Origin: Pectobacterium brasiliense
GTDB lineage: Bacteria; Pseudomonadota; Gammaproteobacteria; Enterobacterales; Enterobacteriaceae
Assembly (NCBI RefSeq): GCF_016950255.1
Contig: NZ_JACGFN010000001.1
Coordinates: 2,046,001-2,110,000, forward strand
Direction: 5' to 3'
Length of the DNA stretch: 64,000 bases
Of this stretch, positions 19,978 through 27,335 are shown piece after piece. How positions within the stretch are numbered: the first letter of the stretch is position 1; each line of letters opens with the position of its first letter. The translations under genes were made by a program, and so were the position numbers. The notes under the pieces were generated by a model. That model was not told where the DNA came from, did not search any database, and saw only the letters and a list, made by a program, of their open reading frames with translations.

Positions 19978-21429
19978 ATGACAGAACATTCCTCCCCTCA
20001 TGGCGAGCGTCATGCCGCCGAGCAACGTCTCCACGAAAAGGGTTATCACCAAAGTCTCGGCAATCGCCATGTGCAGATGATCGCCATTGGCGGCTCCATC
20101 GGCACCGGGCTGTTTCTTGGCGCAGGTGCGCGTCTGCAAATGGCAGGGCCAGCGCTGGCGTTGGTCTATCTGGTTTGTGGCATTTTCTCTTTTTTCATCC
20201 TGCGCGCACTGGGTGAACTGATCGTGCATCGCCCCACCAGCGGCAGCTTCGTGTCGTACTCGCGTGAGTTTCTGGGTGAAAAGGCCTCCTACGTGGCAGG
20301 CTGGATGTACTTCCTCAACTGGGCGATGACGGGAATTGTCGACATCACCGCCGTCGCGCTCTACATGCACTACTGGGGCACGTTTGCCGATGTCCCACAG
20401 TGGTTGTTCGCGCTGGGAGCACTGTCCATCGTCACGCTGATGAACCTGATCGGTGTGAAGTGGTTTGCCGAAATGGAGTTCTGGTTCGCACTAATTAAGG
20501 TCGCGGCCATCGCCATTTTTCTGGTGGTCGGCACGGTCTATCTCGGCACGGGCAGCCCGCTGGATGGCAATACGCCCGGCCTGCACCTGATTACCGATAA
20601 CGGCGGCCTGTTCCCGCACGGCATTCTGCCTGCGCTGGTGCTGGTTCAAGGGGTGATATTTGCCTTTGCCGGTATCGAGATCATTGGGACAACCGCAGGC
20701 GAATGTAAGAACCCAGAGCAAGTACTGCCGAAAGCGGTCAACAGCGTCATCTGGCGTATCGGCCTGTTCTACGTCGGCTCTATCGCGTTATTGGTCTGCC
20801 TGCTGCCGTGGAACGCCTATCAGACAGGACAAAGCCCGTTCGTGACCTTCTTCAGCAAGCTGGGCGTGCCCTATATCGGGACGATCATGAATATCGTGGT
20901 GCTGTCCGCTGCGCTGTCCAGCCTGAATTCCGGTCTGTACTCGACGGGCCGCATTCTGCGTTCACTGTCGCTGGGTGGATCGGCTCCCGCTTTCCTGTCG
21001 AAAATGAGCAACCAGTCCGTACCCTATACCGGTATTTTAGTCACGGTCTGCATCCACATTATCGGCGTGGTGCTGAACTACGTGGTGCCGTCGCAGGTAT
21101 TCGAGATTGTCCTGAATATCGCCTCGCTCGGCATTATCTGTTCCTGGGCATTCATCATTCTGTGTCAGATGCAGTTGCGTAAAGCGATTCGTCAGGGGAA
21201 AGCCAAGCCGGTGGCGTTCAAAATGCCCGGTGCGCCCGTGACATCATGGCTGACGCTGGCTTTTCTGGTGAGCGTATTGGGATTGATGGCGTTTGATTAC
21301 CCGAACGGTACCTGGACGGTTGCGACAATTCCGGTACTGGCGATCATGCTGATTATCGGCTGGCGCGGGCTGAAAAAGCAGCGAGAAGCCGTGAAGCTCG
21401 CCAACCAGCAGGAATCCAGCCTGCGTTAA
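19978..21429 (+). CDS. ansP: L-asparagine permease-like amino acid transporter
   Basis: Inner-membrane amino-acid/proton symporter of the APC family with twelve predicted helices. It is close to E. coli AnsP through much of its length, for instance GNRHVQMIAIGGSIGTGLFL, NWAMTGIVDITAVALYMHYW and the ending LMAFDYPNGTW. From ATG 19978 the product is 483 residues. The frame is open to 19951 but the family starts at the later codon. Not obviously part of an operon; a strong terminator follows. Confidence 0.88.
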   Translation: MTEHSSPHGERHAAEQRLHEKGYHQSLGNRHVQMIAIGGSIGTGLFLGAGARLQMAGPALALVYLVCGIFSFFILRALGELIVHRPTSGSFVSYSREFLGEKASYVAGWMYFLNWAMTGIVDITAVALYMHYWGTFADVPQWLFALGALSIVTLMNLIGVKWFAEMEFWFALIKVAAIAIFLVVGTVYLGTGSPLDGNTPGLHLITDNGGLFPHGILPALVLVQGVIFAFAGIEIIGTTAGECKNPEQVLPKAVNSVIWRIGLFYVGSIALLVCLLPWNAYQTGQSPFVTFFSKLGVPYIGTIMNIVVLSAALSSLNSGLYSTGRILRSLSLGGSAPAFLSKMSNQSVPYTGILVTVCIHIIGVVLNYVVPSQVFEIVLNIASLGIICSWAFIILCQMQLRKAIRQGKAKPVAFKMPGAPVTSWLTLAFLVSVLGLMAFDYPNGTWTVATIPVLAIMLIIGWRGLKKQREAVKLANQQESSLR

Positions 21430-21439
21430 GGTTAAGATA

Positions 21440-21477
21440 GAAAAAATTCAGGCTCGTTTCCGAGCCTGAATTTGAGA
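21440..21477. terminator. Bidirectional terminator between ansP and speC
   Basis: A perfect 13-bp stem, AAATTCAGGCTCG and its complement, around a 4-base loop, with A-run and T-run on either side. It serves convergent ansP and speC. Confidence 0.9.
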
Positions 21478-21650
21478 TTACTGACAAAGTCCGTAGAGCG
21501 GGAATAACGGATAGATCGTAAAGACGCTGTGAATACGTCCATGTACGCTCGGCTTGCGCCATCCCTGGCGCAAACGCTTTACTCTTCTATTCCGTTACTC
21601 CCGTTCTAATTCGGTAAATAGGTTTGTCAACGGTCTGAAGAGAAATGTAA

Positions 21651-23804
21651 TTACTCTTCTACCACGTAACCGTACAGACGCTTGCTGCCATCTTCTTCCG
21701 CGACGCTGTAAACGCCCTGCAATTCCGGAGAGAAGCCCGGCAGCAGGTTAATGCCCGCTTCCAGCGCCAGAAAATAGCGCTGTACCGCCCCGCCCCAGGT
21801 TTCCCCCGGCACGACACACAATACGCCCGGCGGATACGGCAATGCGCCTTCTGCTGCGATACGTCCTTCTGCTTCGTCGATAGGAATCAGCTCGATATTC
21901 CCGCGCACAAATTCCCTGTTGGCATCCTGCGGCAACATCACCACGGACGGAAACTCGGTTTTGCGGAACATCGCTTTTTGCAGATCTTTCACGTTGTGCT
22001 GGGCGTAAAAATCATGCATTTCCTGACACAGCCGACGCAGCCGGTAACCGCGATAACGCTCTTTGTATTTTTGATACAGGCTAGGCAGCACTTCGCTCAG
22101 AGGCGCATCGCGGGCGATCAGCGTTTCGAAATGCACCAGCGCATTCACCAGCTCCTGCATTTTTACAGCGTCTTCCGCTGGCGTTAGCAGGAACAAGATC
22201 GAGTTCATGTCGCATTTTTCAGGGATGATGCCGTGCTCGCGCAGGTAGTTGGCAAGGATCGTCGCCGGAATACCAAATTCAGTATAATCGCCGCTAATCG
22301 CATCAATACCCGGCGTTGTCAGCAGTAATTTACAAGGATCGATAAAATACTGATCCTCCGCGTATCCTTCGAACGCATGCCATTTCTCACCCGGCTCAAA
22401 GTTGAAGAAGCGCACGTCCTGCGCGATGGTCTCCGTATCGTGATCCTGCCAAAGCGCCCCGCCCACCGTCACAGGCACGAACGGTTTGATGAGCGAACAA
22501 CGCGTCAGTAGCTGCTTACGCGCCTCAATGCCCAGCTTCACGCAGTCCATCCACATACGACGCCCGCTTGCCCCTTCGTGCATTTTGGCATTGACGTCCA
22601 ACGCGGCGAACAATGGGTAAAACGGGCTGGTCGAGGCGTGCAGCATAAAAGCGTTATTCAGTTGCTTATGGTTGCAGAAACGGCGCTGGCCTTTGATATG
22701 CGTATCTTTCTTGTGGATCTGCGAGGTCTGGGAGAAGCCCGCCTGCTGTTTATGCACCGACTGCGTCACGAAAATCCCCGGATCGTTCTCATTCAGATCC
22801 AGCAACAGCGGCGAACACTGCTCCATCATCGGGATAAACTGCTCGTAGCCGACCCAGGCGGAGTCAAACAGAATGTAGTCGCACAGGTGCCCGATGCTAT
22901 CGACGACCTGACGCGCGTTATAAATCGTGCCGTCATAGGTGCCAAGCTGGATGACGGCCAGACGGAACGGGCGCGGCTCGTTGGCACGTTCCGGCGCGAC
23001 TTCCGCGATCAGCTTACGCAGATAGGCTTCATCAAAACAGTGCGCATCCACGCCGCCGATAAAGCCAAACGGATTGCGCACAGTTTCCAGATAAACTGGC
23101 GTCGCGCCCGCCTGAATCAGCGCACCGTGATGGTTGGATTTATGGTTGTTGCGGTCAAACAGCACCAGATCGCCGCGTGCCAGCAACGCATTTGTCACCA
23201 CTTTGTTCGCCGAGGACGTGCCATTCAACACGAAATAGGTTTTATCGGCATTAAACACGCGCGCAGCGTGCTTCTGCGCCTTCTTCGCCGCCCCTTCGTG
23301 AATCAACAAATCGCCCAGTTTGACGTCTGCGTTACAGATGTCCGAACGAAACACGTTCTCACCGTAAAACTCAAAAAACTGACGCCCCGCCGGGTGCTTG
23401 CGGAAGAACTGGCCGCCCTGATGCCCCGGACAGGCAAACGTCGTGTTTTTCATGTTGACGTATTTGGTCAGCGTATCGAAAAACGGCGGCAGCAGCGCGT
23501 CCTGATAAGCTTTCGCCGCTCGCTCTAACACGTTGGCGTGCTCGCCTTCGTCATCGAGAATCAGCCATTCGCTACCCGCAGGCAGAACATCTAACTCTTT
23601 ATCTTCATCAGGCTCTTCGACAAACGCCGGAATACTAAAACCGGTGTGCTGCAATATCGACAAAATGCCGCTACGGGCTTCCTCAATAGAAACCACGACC
23701 GCCGCCACATCCGTGAAGTCAGTCTGACTCAACGCGACAATCTCACGCGTTGTGGTTAAACGGGTGCCAACCGCTGCATTCGCCGCAATTTTTAACTGTT
23801 TCAT
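21651..23804 (-). CDS. speC: Ornithine decarboxylase
   Basis: PLP-dependent enzyme making putrescine from ornithine. The 717-residue product has an N-terminal wing domain, the PLP lysine in FVTQSVHKQQAGFSQTS, FDRNNHKSNHHGA and the C-terminal AEGALPYPPGVLCVVPGE. The start is ATG 23804 (MKQLKIAANAAVG), which aligns with E. coli SpeC; an upstream ATG adds 16 unrelated residues. Position before tRNA-Phe and after mltC matches E. coli speC. SpeF, the inducible paralogue, is the alternative and is similarly close in sequence. Confidence 0.93.
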   Translation of the reverse strand: MKQLKIAANAAVGTRLTTTREIVALSQTDFTDVAAVVVSIEEARSGILSILQHTGFSIPAFVEEPDEDKELDVLPAGSEWLILDDEGEHANVLERAAKAYQDALLPPFFDTLTKYVNMKNTTFACPGHQGGQFFRKHPAGRQFFEFYGENVFRSDICNADVKLGDLLIHEGAAKKAQKHAARVFNADKTYFVLNGTSSANKVVTNALLARGDLVLFDRNNHKSNHHGALIQAGATPVYLETVRNPFGFIGGVDAHCFDEAYLRKLIAEVAPERANEPRPFRLAVIQLGTYDGTIYNARQVVDSIGHLCDYILFDSAWVGYEQFIPMMEQCSPLLLDLNENDPGIFVTQSVHKQQAGFSQTSQIHKKDTHIKGQRRFCNHKQLNNAFMLHASTSPFYPLFAALDVNAKMHEGASGRRMWMDCVKLGIEARKQLLTRCSLIKPFVPVTVGGALWQDHDTETIAQDVRFFNFEPGEKWHAFEGYAEDQYFIDPCKLLLTTPGIDAISGDYTEFGIPATILANYLREHGIIPEKCDMNSILFLLTPAEDAVKMQELVNALVHFETLIARDAPLSEVLPSLYQKYKERYRGYRLRRLCQEMHDFYAQHNVKDLQKAMFRKTEFPSVVMLPQDANREFVRGNIELIPIDEAEGRIAAEGALPYPPGVLCVVPGETWGGAVQRYFLALEAGINLLPGFSPELQGVYSVAEEDGSKRLYGYVVEE

Positions 23805-24478
23805 GTAACCAACCCAAACGGTTAAAGGTAAGTGTACGTGCCTGGAAGACACCGTTCAGGGATAACAATCCCGACCAATCACAATGCCAATCAATAACGA
23901 CAAGCGTATGATCCCTACAGGTAAACTGTAGGCTAAGAATGGAAAAACTGGAGCCAGCACCATCCGATAGACATCAGTAAAAGCAGAGGCGTACTCTATT
24001 TTTACTCATGCCTAACAGCGAGCGAACGAACGCTTCACCGCATGGTGAAGGAGGATAATCGACGGGGAGAAAAGTAAACTGCGCAGCGGTGATAAGAAGA
24101 AACGCACAGCGACGTCATCAACGAACTGGCGCGAGCATGCGACACCATGAGCAATGAATCTGACATATCGGCGATCCTCTTTAGCTAACGCTAACTACGC
24201 TTAAAGGGGCGTTCAGGTGAACGAGACGTTAAAAACCGCGCAATAATGGCATTATTCTTCATCAAATTCAACAATCCAGCCCGCACTCAACACGGTAAAA
24301 AGTGCAACGAAACATGCCACGCGAATCAGGAAGAAACGTTACCGCGCTAAGCGTGCTGAAAGGATCGCCAGAAACTGGCTAGCAAATAATACAATTGCCT
24401 GAAAATAGCGCAGGCGCTCCGCTTTGTGACAGAAACCCATTGACGCCACGTGGCCAATACGGTTTAATGCGCCCCGTT
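23805..24478. other. speC leader and tRNA-Phe upstream region
   Basis: About 670 bases without a long gene. E. coli has yqgA in this position; nothing of it is recognisable. The stretch should carry the speC promoter and a long leader on the minus strand. It contains a hairpin CTTCACC-GCAT-GGTGAAG at 24033-24050 and a 43-codon frame described separately. It should also hold the promoter of the tRNA gene near its right end. Confidence 0.6.
24035..24166 (-). CDS. Possible 43-residue leader ORF upstream of speC
   Basis: Minus-strand frame from ATG 24166, with AGAGGA about 9 bases upstream, to TGA at 24035. The product starts MSDSLLMVSHARAS and ends RRLSSFTMR. The stop codon falls inside the hairpin at 24033-24050. 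Ornithine decarboxylase speF in E. coli is controlled by a leader peptide that stalls ribosomes on ornithine. This ORF shows no clear similarity to that peptide, so it is only a positional candidate. Confidence 0.25.
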   Translation of the reverse strand: MSDSLLMVSHARASSLMTSLCVSSYHRCAVYFSPRRLSSFTMR

Positions 24479-24554
24479 GCCCGGATAGCTCAGTCGGTAG
24501 AGCAGAGGATTGAAAATCCTCGTGTCCTTGGTTCGATTCCGAGTCCGGGCACCA
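24479..24554 (+). tRNA. pheV: tRNA-Phe (GAA)
   Basis: 76-base tRNA beginning GCCCGGATAGCTCAG and ending with encoded CCA. The anticodon loop TTGAAAA gives anticodon GAA between five-base paired arms. The T-loop is GGTTCGATTCC. The sequence is nearly identical to E. coli pheU/pheV, and speC lies nearby as it does for pheV. tRNA-Phe is a known integration hot spot in Pectobacterium and E. coli. Confidence 0.98.
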
Positions 24555-24563
24555 CTAATTCTT

Positions 24564-24589
24564 AACCCTCGCCTTTGGCGGGGGTTTTT
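24564..24589 (+). terminator. Terminator after tRNA-Phe
   Basis: Stem AACCCTCGCC / GGCGGGGGTT with a TTT loop followed by TTTTT, starting 10 bases after the tRNA 3' end. Confidence 0.88.
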
Positions 24590-24700
24590 CGTTTCTGGCG
24601 CGTGGACTCTTCATCGAACACCATTCGATTATTCGCCGCAAGCGGCTCACCCTTTCAGGGCCAGCGCGACAAGCGCGCTGTTCAACGCCTCCCGCGTTTG

Positions 24701-24723
24701 TCCGAGTCCGAGTACCACTAATT
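24701..24723 (+). repeat. Degenerate direct repeat of the tRNA-Phe 3' end (att-like)
   Basis: The 23 bases here match 24538-24560 (the tRNA 3' end plus flanking CTAATT) at 21 of 23 positions; the differences are G to A and C to T in the acceptor region. A duplicated tRNA 3' end is the usual footprint of site-specific integration. No integrase gene is present in the window. Confidence 0.7.
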
Positions 24724-24729
24724 TAAAGA

Positions 24730-24753
24730 AACCAGCCTAACGGCTGGTTTTTT
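24730..24753 (+). terminator. Second terminator downstream of tRNA-Phe
   Basis: Perfect stem AACCAGCC / GGCTGGTT with TAAC loop and a T-run. It follows the att-like repeat and may be the original tRNA terminator displaced by insertion. Confidence 0.8.
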
Positions 24754-24982
24754 GCTTTTGGGGATTGGGTTCTGAACTGGGTCTCGTTCTCTACGAGTGC
24801 TATCTATCCCGCCTCCCCTTCCCCATGATTCGAGCCCATCCCCTGATAGCGTGACGGCCAGATCTCCTCAGGCCGCTTTCCCAATGCGCAGGCAATTAAT
24901 CTCTCACCTTTCGGCCAGTGTCTCGTTAAAGCATTAGCGAGTGTTGAAGACGCTAATCCAGATGCTCTTGATACCGCGGCCA
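24736..24982. repeat. Left-end sequences repeated at the right end of the island
   Basis: Two segments, 24736-24761 (terminator and following bases) and 24953-24982 (inside the Ner-like gene), recur in the same order at 28151-28175 and 28190-28219. The second pair agrees at 25 of 30 positions. Confidence 0.6.
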
Positions 24983-25046
24983 ACGTTGTTCCTTTCTTCC
25001 TTAAACCAGCAATAATGTCTGCCGGATGCCAATTGTGCTTATCCAT
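24804..25046 (-). CDS. Ner/Nlp-family DNA-binding protein
   Basis: 80-residue helix-turn-helix protein like phage Mu Ner and E. coli Nlp/SfsB: HNWHPADIIAGLRKKGTTLA, then SRASGLASSTLANALTRHWP and a conserved GKRPEEIWPSRY. Such proteins repress early phage transcription or act as accessory regulators. GAGAGG precedes the ATG. It is divergent from the first XRE gene, and the palindrome at 25080-25098 lies between them. Probably a phage or integrative-element relic. Confidence 0.88.
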   Translation of the reverse strand: MDKHNWHPADIIAGLRKKGTTLAAVSRASGLASSTLANALTRHWPKGERLIACALGKRPEEIWPSRYQGMGSNHGEGEAG

Positions 25047-25079
25047 TTATCGACCTCTCCCTGTGATGAATTGCTCCAA

Positions 25080-25098
25080 TTATCCCATTTTGGGATAA
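25080..25098. promoter_or_regulatory. Palindromic operator, copy 1
   Basis: TTATCCCATTTTGGGATAA, an inverted repeat with 7-base arms and a 5-base centre. It lies between the divergent Ner-like and first XRE genes. An almost identical copy precedes the second XRE gene, so it is probably the operator of these regulators. Confidence 0.7.
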
Positions 25099-25149
25099 AA
25101 AAGGAAATGGTTGATATTCGATTTTAGGATATCTATCAAGGTCACCAAA

Positions 25150-25404
25150 ATGGCATCGATTTATTCAAATGAATATCAATCAGTTATAAAAATACTGCGA
25201 GAGGCCAGAATCGAAAAAGGCATGACCCAAGAAAATTTAGCGAACGCTTTAGGTCGACCTCAGTCTTTTGTAGCCAAAATCGAGAATGGGGAACGTAGGC
25301 TGGATGTTGTTGAATTTGTCCACATCGCTCACCTGCTATCTGTAGACGCTTCCACTGTTTTAGAAAAAATAGCGCATAAAATACAGAAAGATAGCATTAA
25401 GTAA
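25150..25404 (+). CDS. XRE-family regulator, paralogue 1
   Basis: 84-residue Cro/C1-type DNA-binding protein. Its five-helix domain covers nearly the whole chain, with the recognition region TQENLANALGRPQSFVAKIENGERRLDVVEF. ATG 25150 follows AAGG; an upstream in-frame ATG at 25111 would add 13 unrelated residues. It resembles the next gene over its whole length (about two thirds identical by eye), showing a tandem duplication. The palindrome about 50 bases upstream is probably its own operator. Confidence 0.88.
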   Translation: MASIYSNEYQSVIKILREARIEKGMTQENLANALGRPQSFVAKIENGERRLDVVEFVHIAHLLSVDASTVLEKIAHKIQKDSIK

Positions 25405-25422
25405 TCAATACAAAAAAATCAC

Positions 25423-25441
25423 TTATCCCGTTTTGGGATAA
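25423..25441. promoter_or_regulatory. Palindromic operator, copy 2
   Basis: TTATCCCGTTTTGGGATAA, differing from the copy at 25080 by one central base. It sits between the two XRE paralogues, about 50 bases before the second start codon, the same spacing as copy 1. Confidence 0.7.
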
Positions 25442-25489
25442 AGCAGTGAGCGACTGATATTTGATCCCAAATTTTATGGGGTTGAATCG

Positions 25490-25738
25490 ATGGCTTCTGT
25501 TTACTCTGATGAATATCAAATCGTTATCAAGGCATTACGTGAAGCACGCATTGCCAAAGGGATCACACAGGTAAACCTGGCTCTAGCGCTGGATCGTCCT
25601 CAATCGTTTATCGCTAAGGTTGAGAACGGGGAAAGAAGGTTAGATATCGTAGAATTTATCCATATCGCCCGTTTACTTTCTCTAGACCCTGCCAGCATTA
25701 TTGCTAAGATCCCTGCAAAACATAAAGCGCTTGGTTAA
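25490..25738 (+). CDS. XRE-family regulator, paralogue 2
   Basis: 82-residue Cro/C1-type protein, a diverged duplicate of the upstream gene. Both share the pattern MAS-YS-EYQ at the start, REARI-KG-TQ and RPQSF-AK-ENGERRLD. Differences cluster in the C-terminal tail. Fourteen bases separate its stop from the ccdA start, so it may form an operon with ccdA. Confidence 0.88.
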   Translation: MASVYSDEYQIVIKALREARIAKGITQVNLALALDRPQSFIAKVENGERRLDIVEFIHIARLLSLDPASIIAKIPAKHKALG

Positions 25739-25752
25739 AGAGGAACACGGCC

Positions 25753-25980
25753 ATGAAACGCCGGATTAGCATTGCCGTGGACAAAGATGGCTATCAGATT
25801 CTGAGTGCTGCCGGAGTTAATATTTCCGAGCTGGTGAATGACGCCCTTGGCAAAGAAGCCCTCCGCATAAAGACTGAAGCGTGGAAGAAGGAAAACCGTG
25901 AAGGGATGGAAAACGCCGCCCGATTTATCGCAAAGAATGGTTCTTTTGCGGATGAAAACAGGAACCTGGTGATCGTGTAA
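25753..25980 (+). CDS. ccdA: CcdA antitoxin
   Basis: 75-residue antitoxin of the CcdAB family. The N-terminal ribbon-helix-helix domain (MKRRISIAVDKDGYQILSAAGVNISELV) binds the operator. The C-terminal toxin-binding segment keeps WKKENREGMENAARFIAKNGSFADENR. The normal ending ENRDW or similar is replaced by ENRNLVIV, apparently by a base insertion that extends the frame. AGAGGA lies at a good distance before ATG. The partner toxin gene directly downstream is inactivated. Confidence 0.92.
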   Translation: MKRRISIAVDKDGYQILSAAGVNISELVNDALGKEALRIKTEAWKKENREGMENAARFIAKNGSFADENRNLVIV

Positions 25981-26239
25981 ACGCTCCAGTCATTACAAAA
26001 CGTTTGTCGATATGTAAAGCGATATTGTCGAGACACCAAAGCGGCGCATGGTCATCCCACTTATTGGATCGCATTACCTGTCTGAGAAAATGAATAAGAT
26101 GTGGTTCCCTCTGATCCGCATTGACAACGACCATTATCGGCTGATGACGACTGAGGTGATTGGTGAGGCTATTGCGGATCTTGGCGAGTATGCGAATGAG
26201 ATCAAGGATGCTATTAATCTTATGTTTTGGGGGATTTGA
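25979..26239 (+). pseudogene. ccdB: Inactivated CcdB gyrase-poison toxin gene
   Basis: CcdB poisons DNA gyrase. In-frame remains read RSSHYKTFVDM, a TAA stop at 26015-26017, then [15 protein letters not shown] and the family C-terminus [13 protein letters not shown]. Against chromosomal CcdB proteins there are three lesions: loss of the start and about the first nine codons, a CAA-to-TAA nonsense change in FVD(V/M)QSDI, and loss of about seven residues after RLMTTE. The residual ATG at 26048 could give a 63-residue fragment that keeps the C-terminal gyrase-binding residues but lacks the N-terminal strands. Confidence 0.9.
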
Positions 26240-26525
26240 GAGGTGTTCTTGAGCCTTACGCATAGTGAGGGACATAATCAGTACTAAAAATGAATAGTTC
26301 GATTCGCTATGATGCTTACATAATGTTTAATTGTATTGAATGCCACGAAAATCATTGCTATCGTAATTGTATCAATTACGCATTTCCTTGGGGAAGGTCA
26401 AAATCTACATCTCACCTAGCGAAACATTAACTGTTAGCTTGTAGAGTAGGTGCATATTCATTTCACTGATAGAGCAGCAAAAAGATACTCAACGCTTACC
26501 ATATACAACAAAAAGAGATATAAAA

Positions 26526-27317
26526 ATGTGGAACAAAATAAAAATATATTACTACATAATCATGTCATCTTTGCGGGCTAAGACAATATATCCTGATGAT
26601 ATCGATATTGATATGAAAAATTTTTTTGACAAACCAAGTAAATTAAAGATCGCGATAATTGATGATAATGATTTTCCTTGGGTCCAAACTTTAGAGAGCA
26701 AGGGTCACACAGTTAAAATATTTAAAGACTATCATAAAACAAACACAAAAATTTCACAAAAGAAATTGATAGCATACCAATTTAAAACTTTCGATTTAAT
26801 ATTTTGCGATATCGAAGGTGTTGGAACTTTGGCATATCCAGGTTTGGACGGGATCGGTGTAATACAAGACCTACGCGAATTAAATCCCTTACATGTGGTA
26901 GTGGCCTTCACAGGAAGCCCCGCTAGACTTTTAGATCCTAAGACAGGGAAACATTTTACTTCTCTAGATGCAGTTTTTCAGCGAGATTGGGGCGTTGATG
27001 ATTTTTTGCTTAACTTCAGTAATTTGACTAAAATATTTATAGCACCAAAACAAAGGTGGAAATTTATTAGAAGTCGTTTAGTTCATTTAGATCTAAGCGA
27101 ATCAAAAATCACAAAAGTACAAAAAGCATTTACACAAAATGTATTATTATTGAAATATTTAGGAGAAAGCACAGATATTTCAAAAAATGAGATACAAGAA
27201 ATAATTTTAAAGTCTGAAAAGAATGTAGACATTAAGGGTGTTATTGAAGTTGCAGCTATTTCCACTAAAGCAATAAATATAGCAAGTTCATTGTTTATTT
27301 TTAATTCATTCAAATAA
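26526..27317 (+). CDS. Receiver-domain-like protein of an AT-rich two-gene unit
   Basis: 263-residue protein not recognised beyond its fold. Residues 40-165 look like a response-regulator receiver domain: acidic pair D46/D47 in KIAIIDDNDF, likely phosphoacceptor D95 in DLIFCDIEG, T129 in VVVAFTGS, and R153 where lysine is usual. The C-terminal 95 residues are helical and contain no helix-turn-helix I can identify, so output may be protein-protein contact or an unknown activity. Strongly AT-rich codon use contrasts with its neighbours. The next gene, 18 bases on, encodes a histidine-kinase-like ATPase. Confidence 0.75.
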   Translation: MWNKIKIYYYIIMSSLRAKTIYPDDIDIDMKNFFDKPSKLKIAIIDDNDFPWVQTLESKGHTVKIFKDYHKTNTKISQKKLIAYQFKTFDLIFCDIEGVGTLAYPGLDGIGVIQDLRELNPLHVVVAFTGSPARLLDPKTGKHFTSLDAVFQRDWGVDDFLLNFSNLTKIFIAPKQRWKFIRSRLVHLDLSESKITKVQKAFTQNVLLLKYLGESTDISKNEIQEIILKSEKNVDIKGVIEVAAISTKAINIASSLFIFNSFK

Positions 27318-27335
27318 CCTAACGAAGGTATGCAT

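Noticed and set aside
22578..23528. 316-codon plus-strand frame opposite speC
   Set aside because: Antisense shadow of a conserved decarboxylase; composition is rich in R, H and Q as expected for a shadow.
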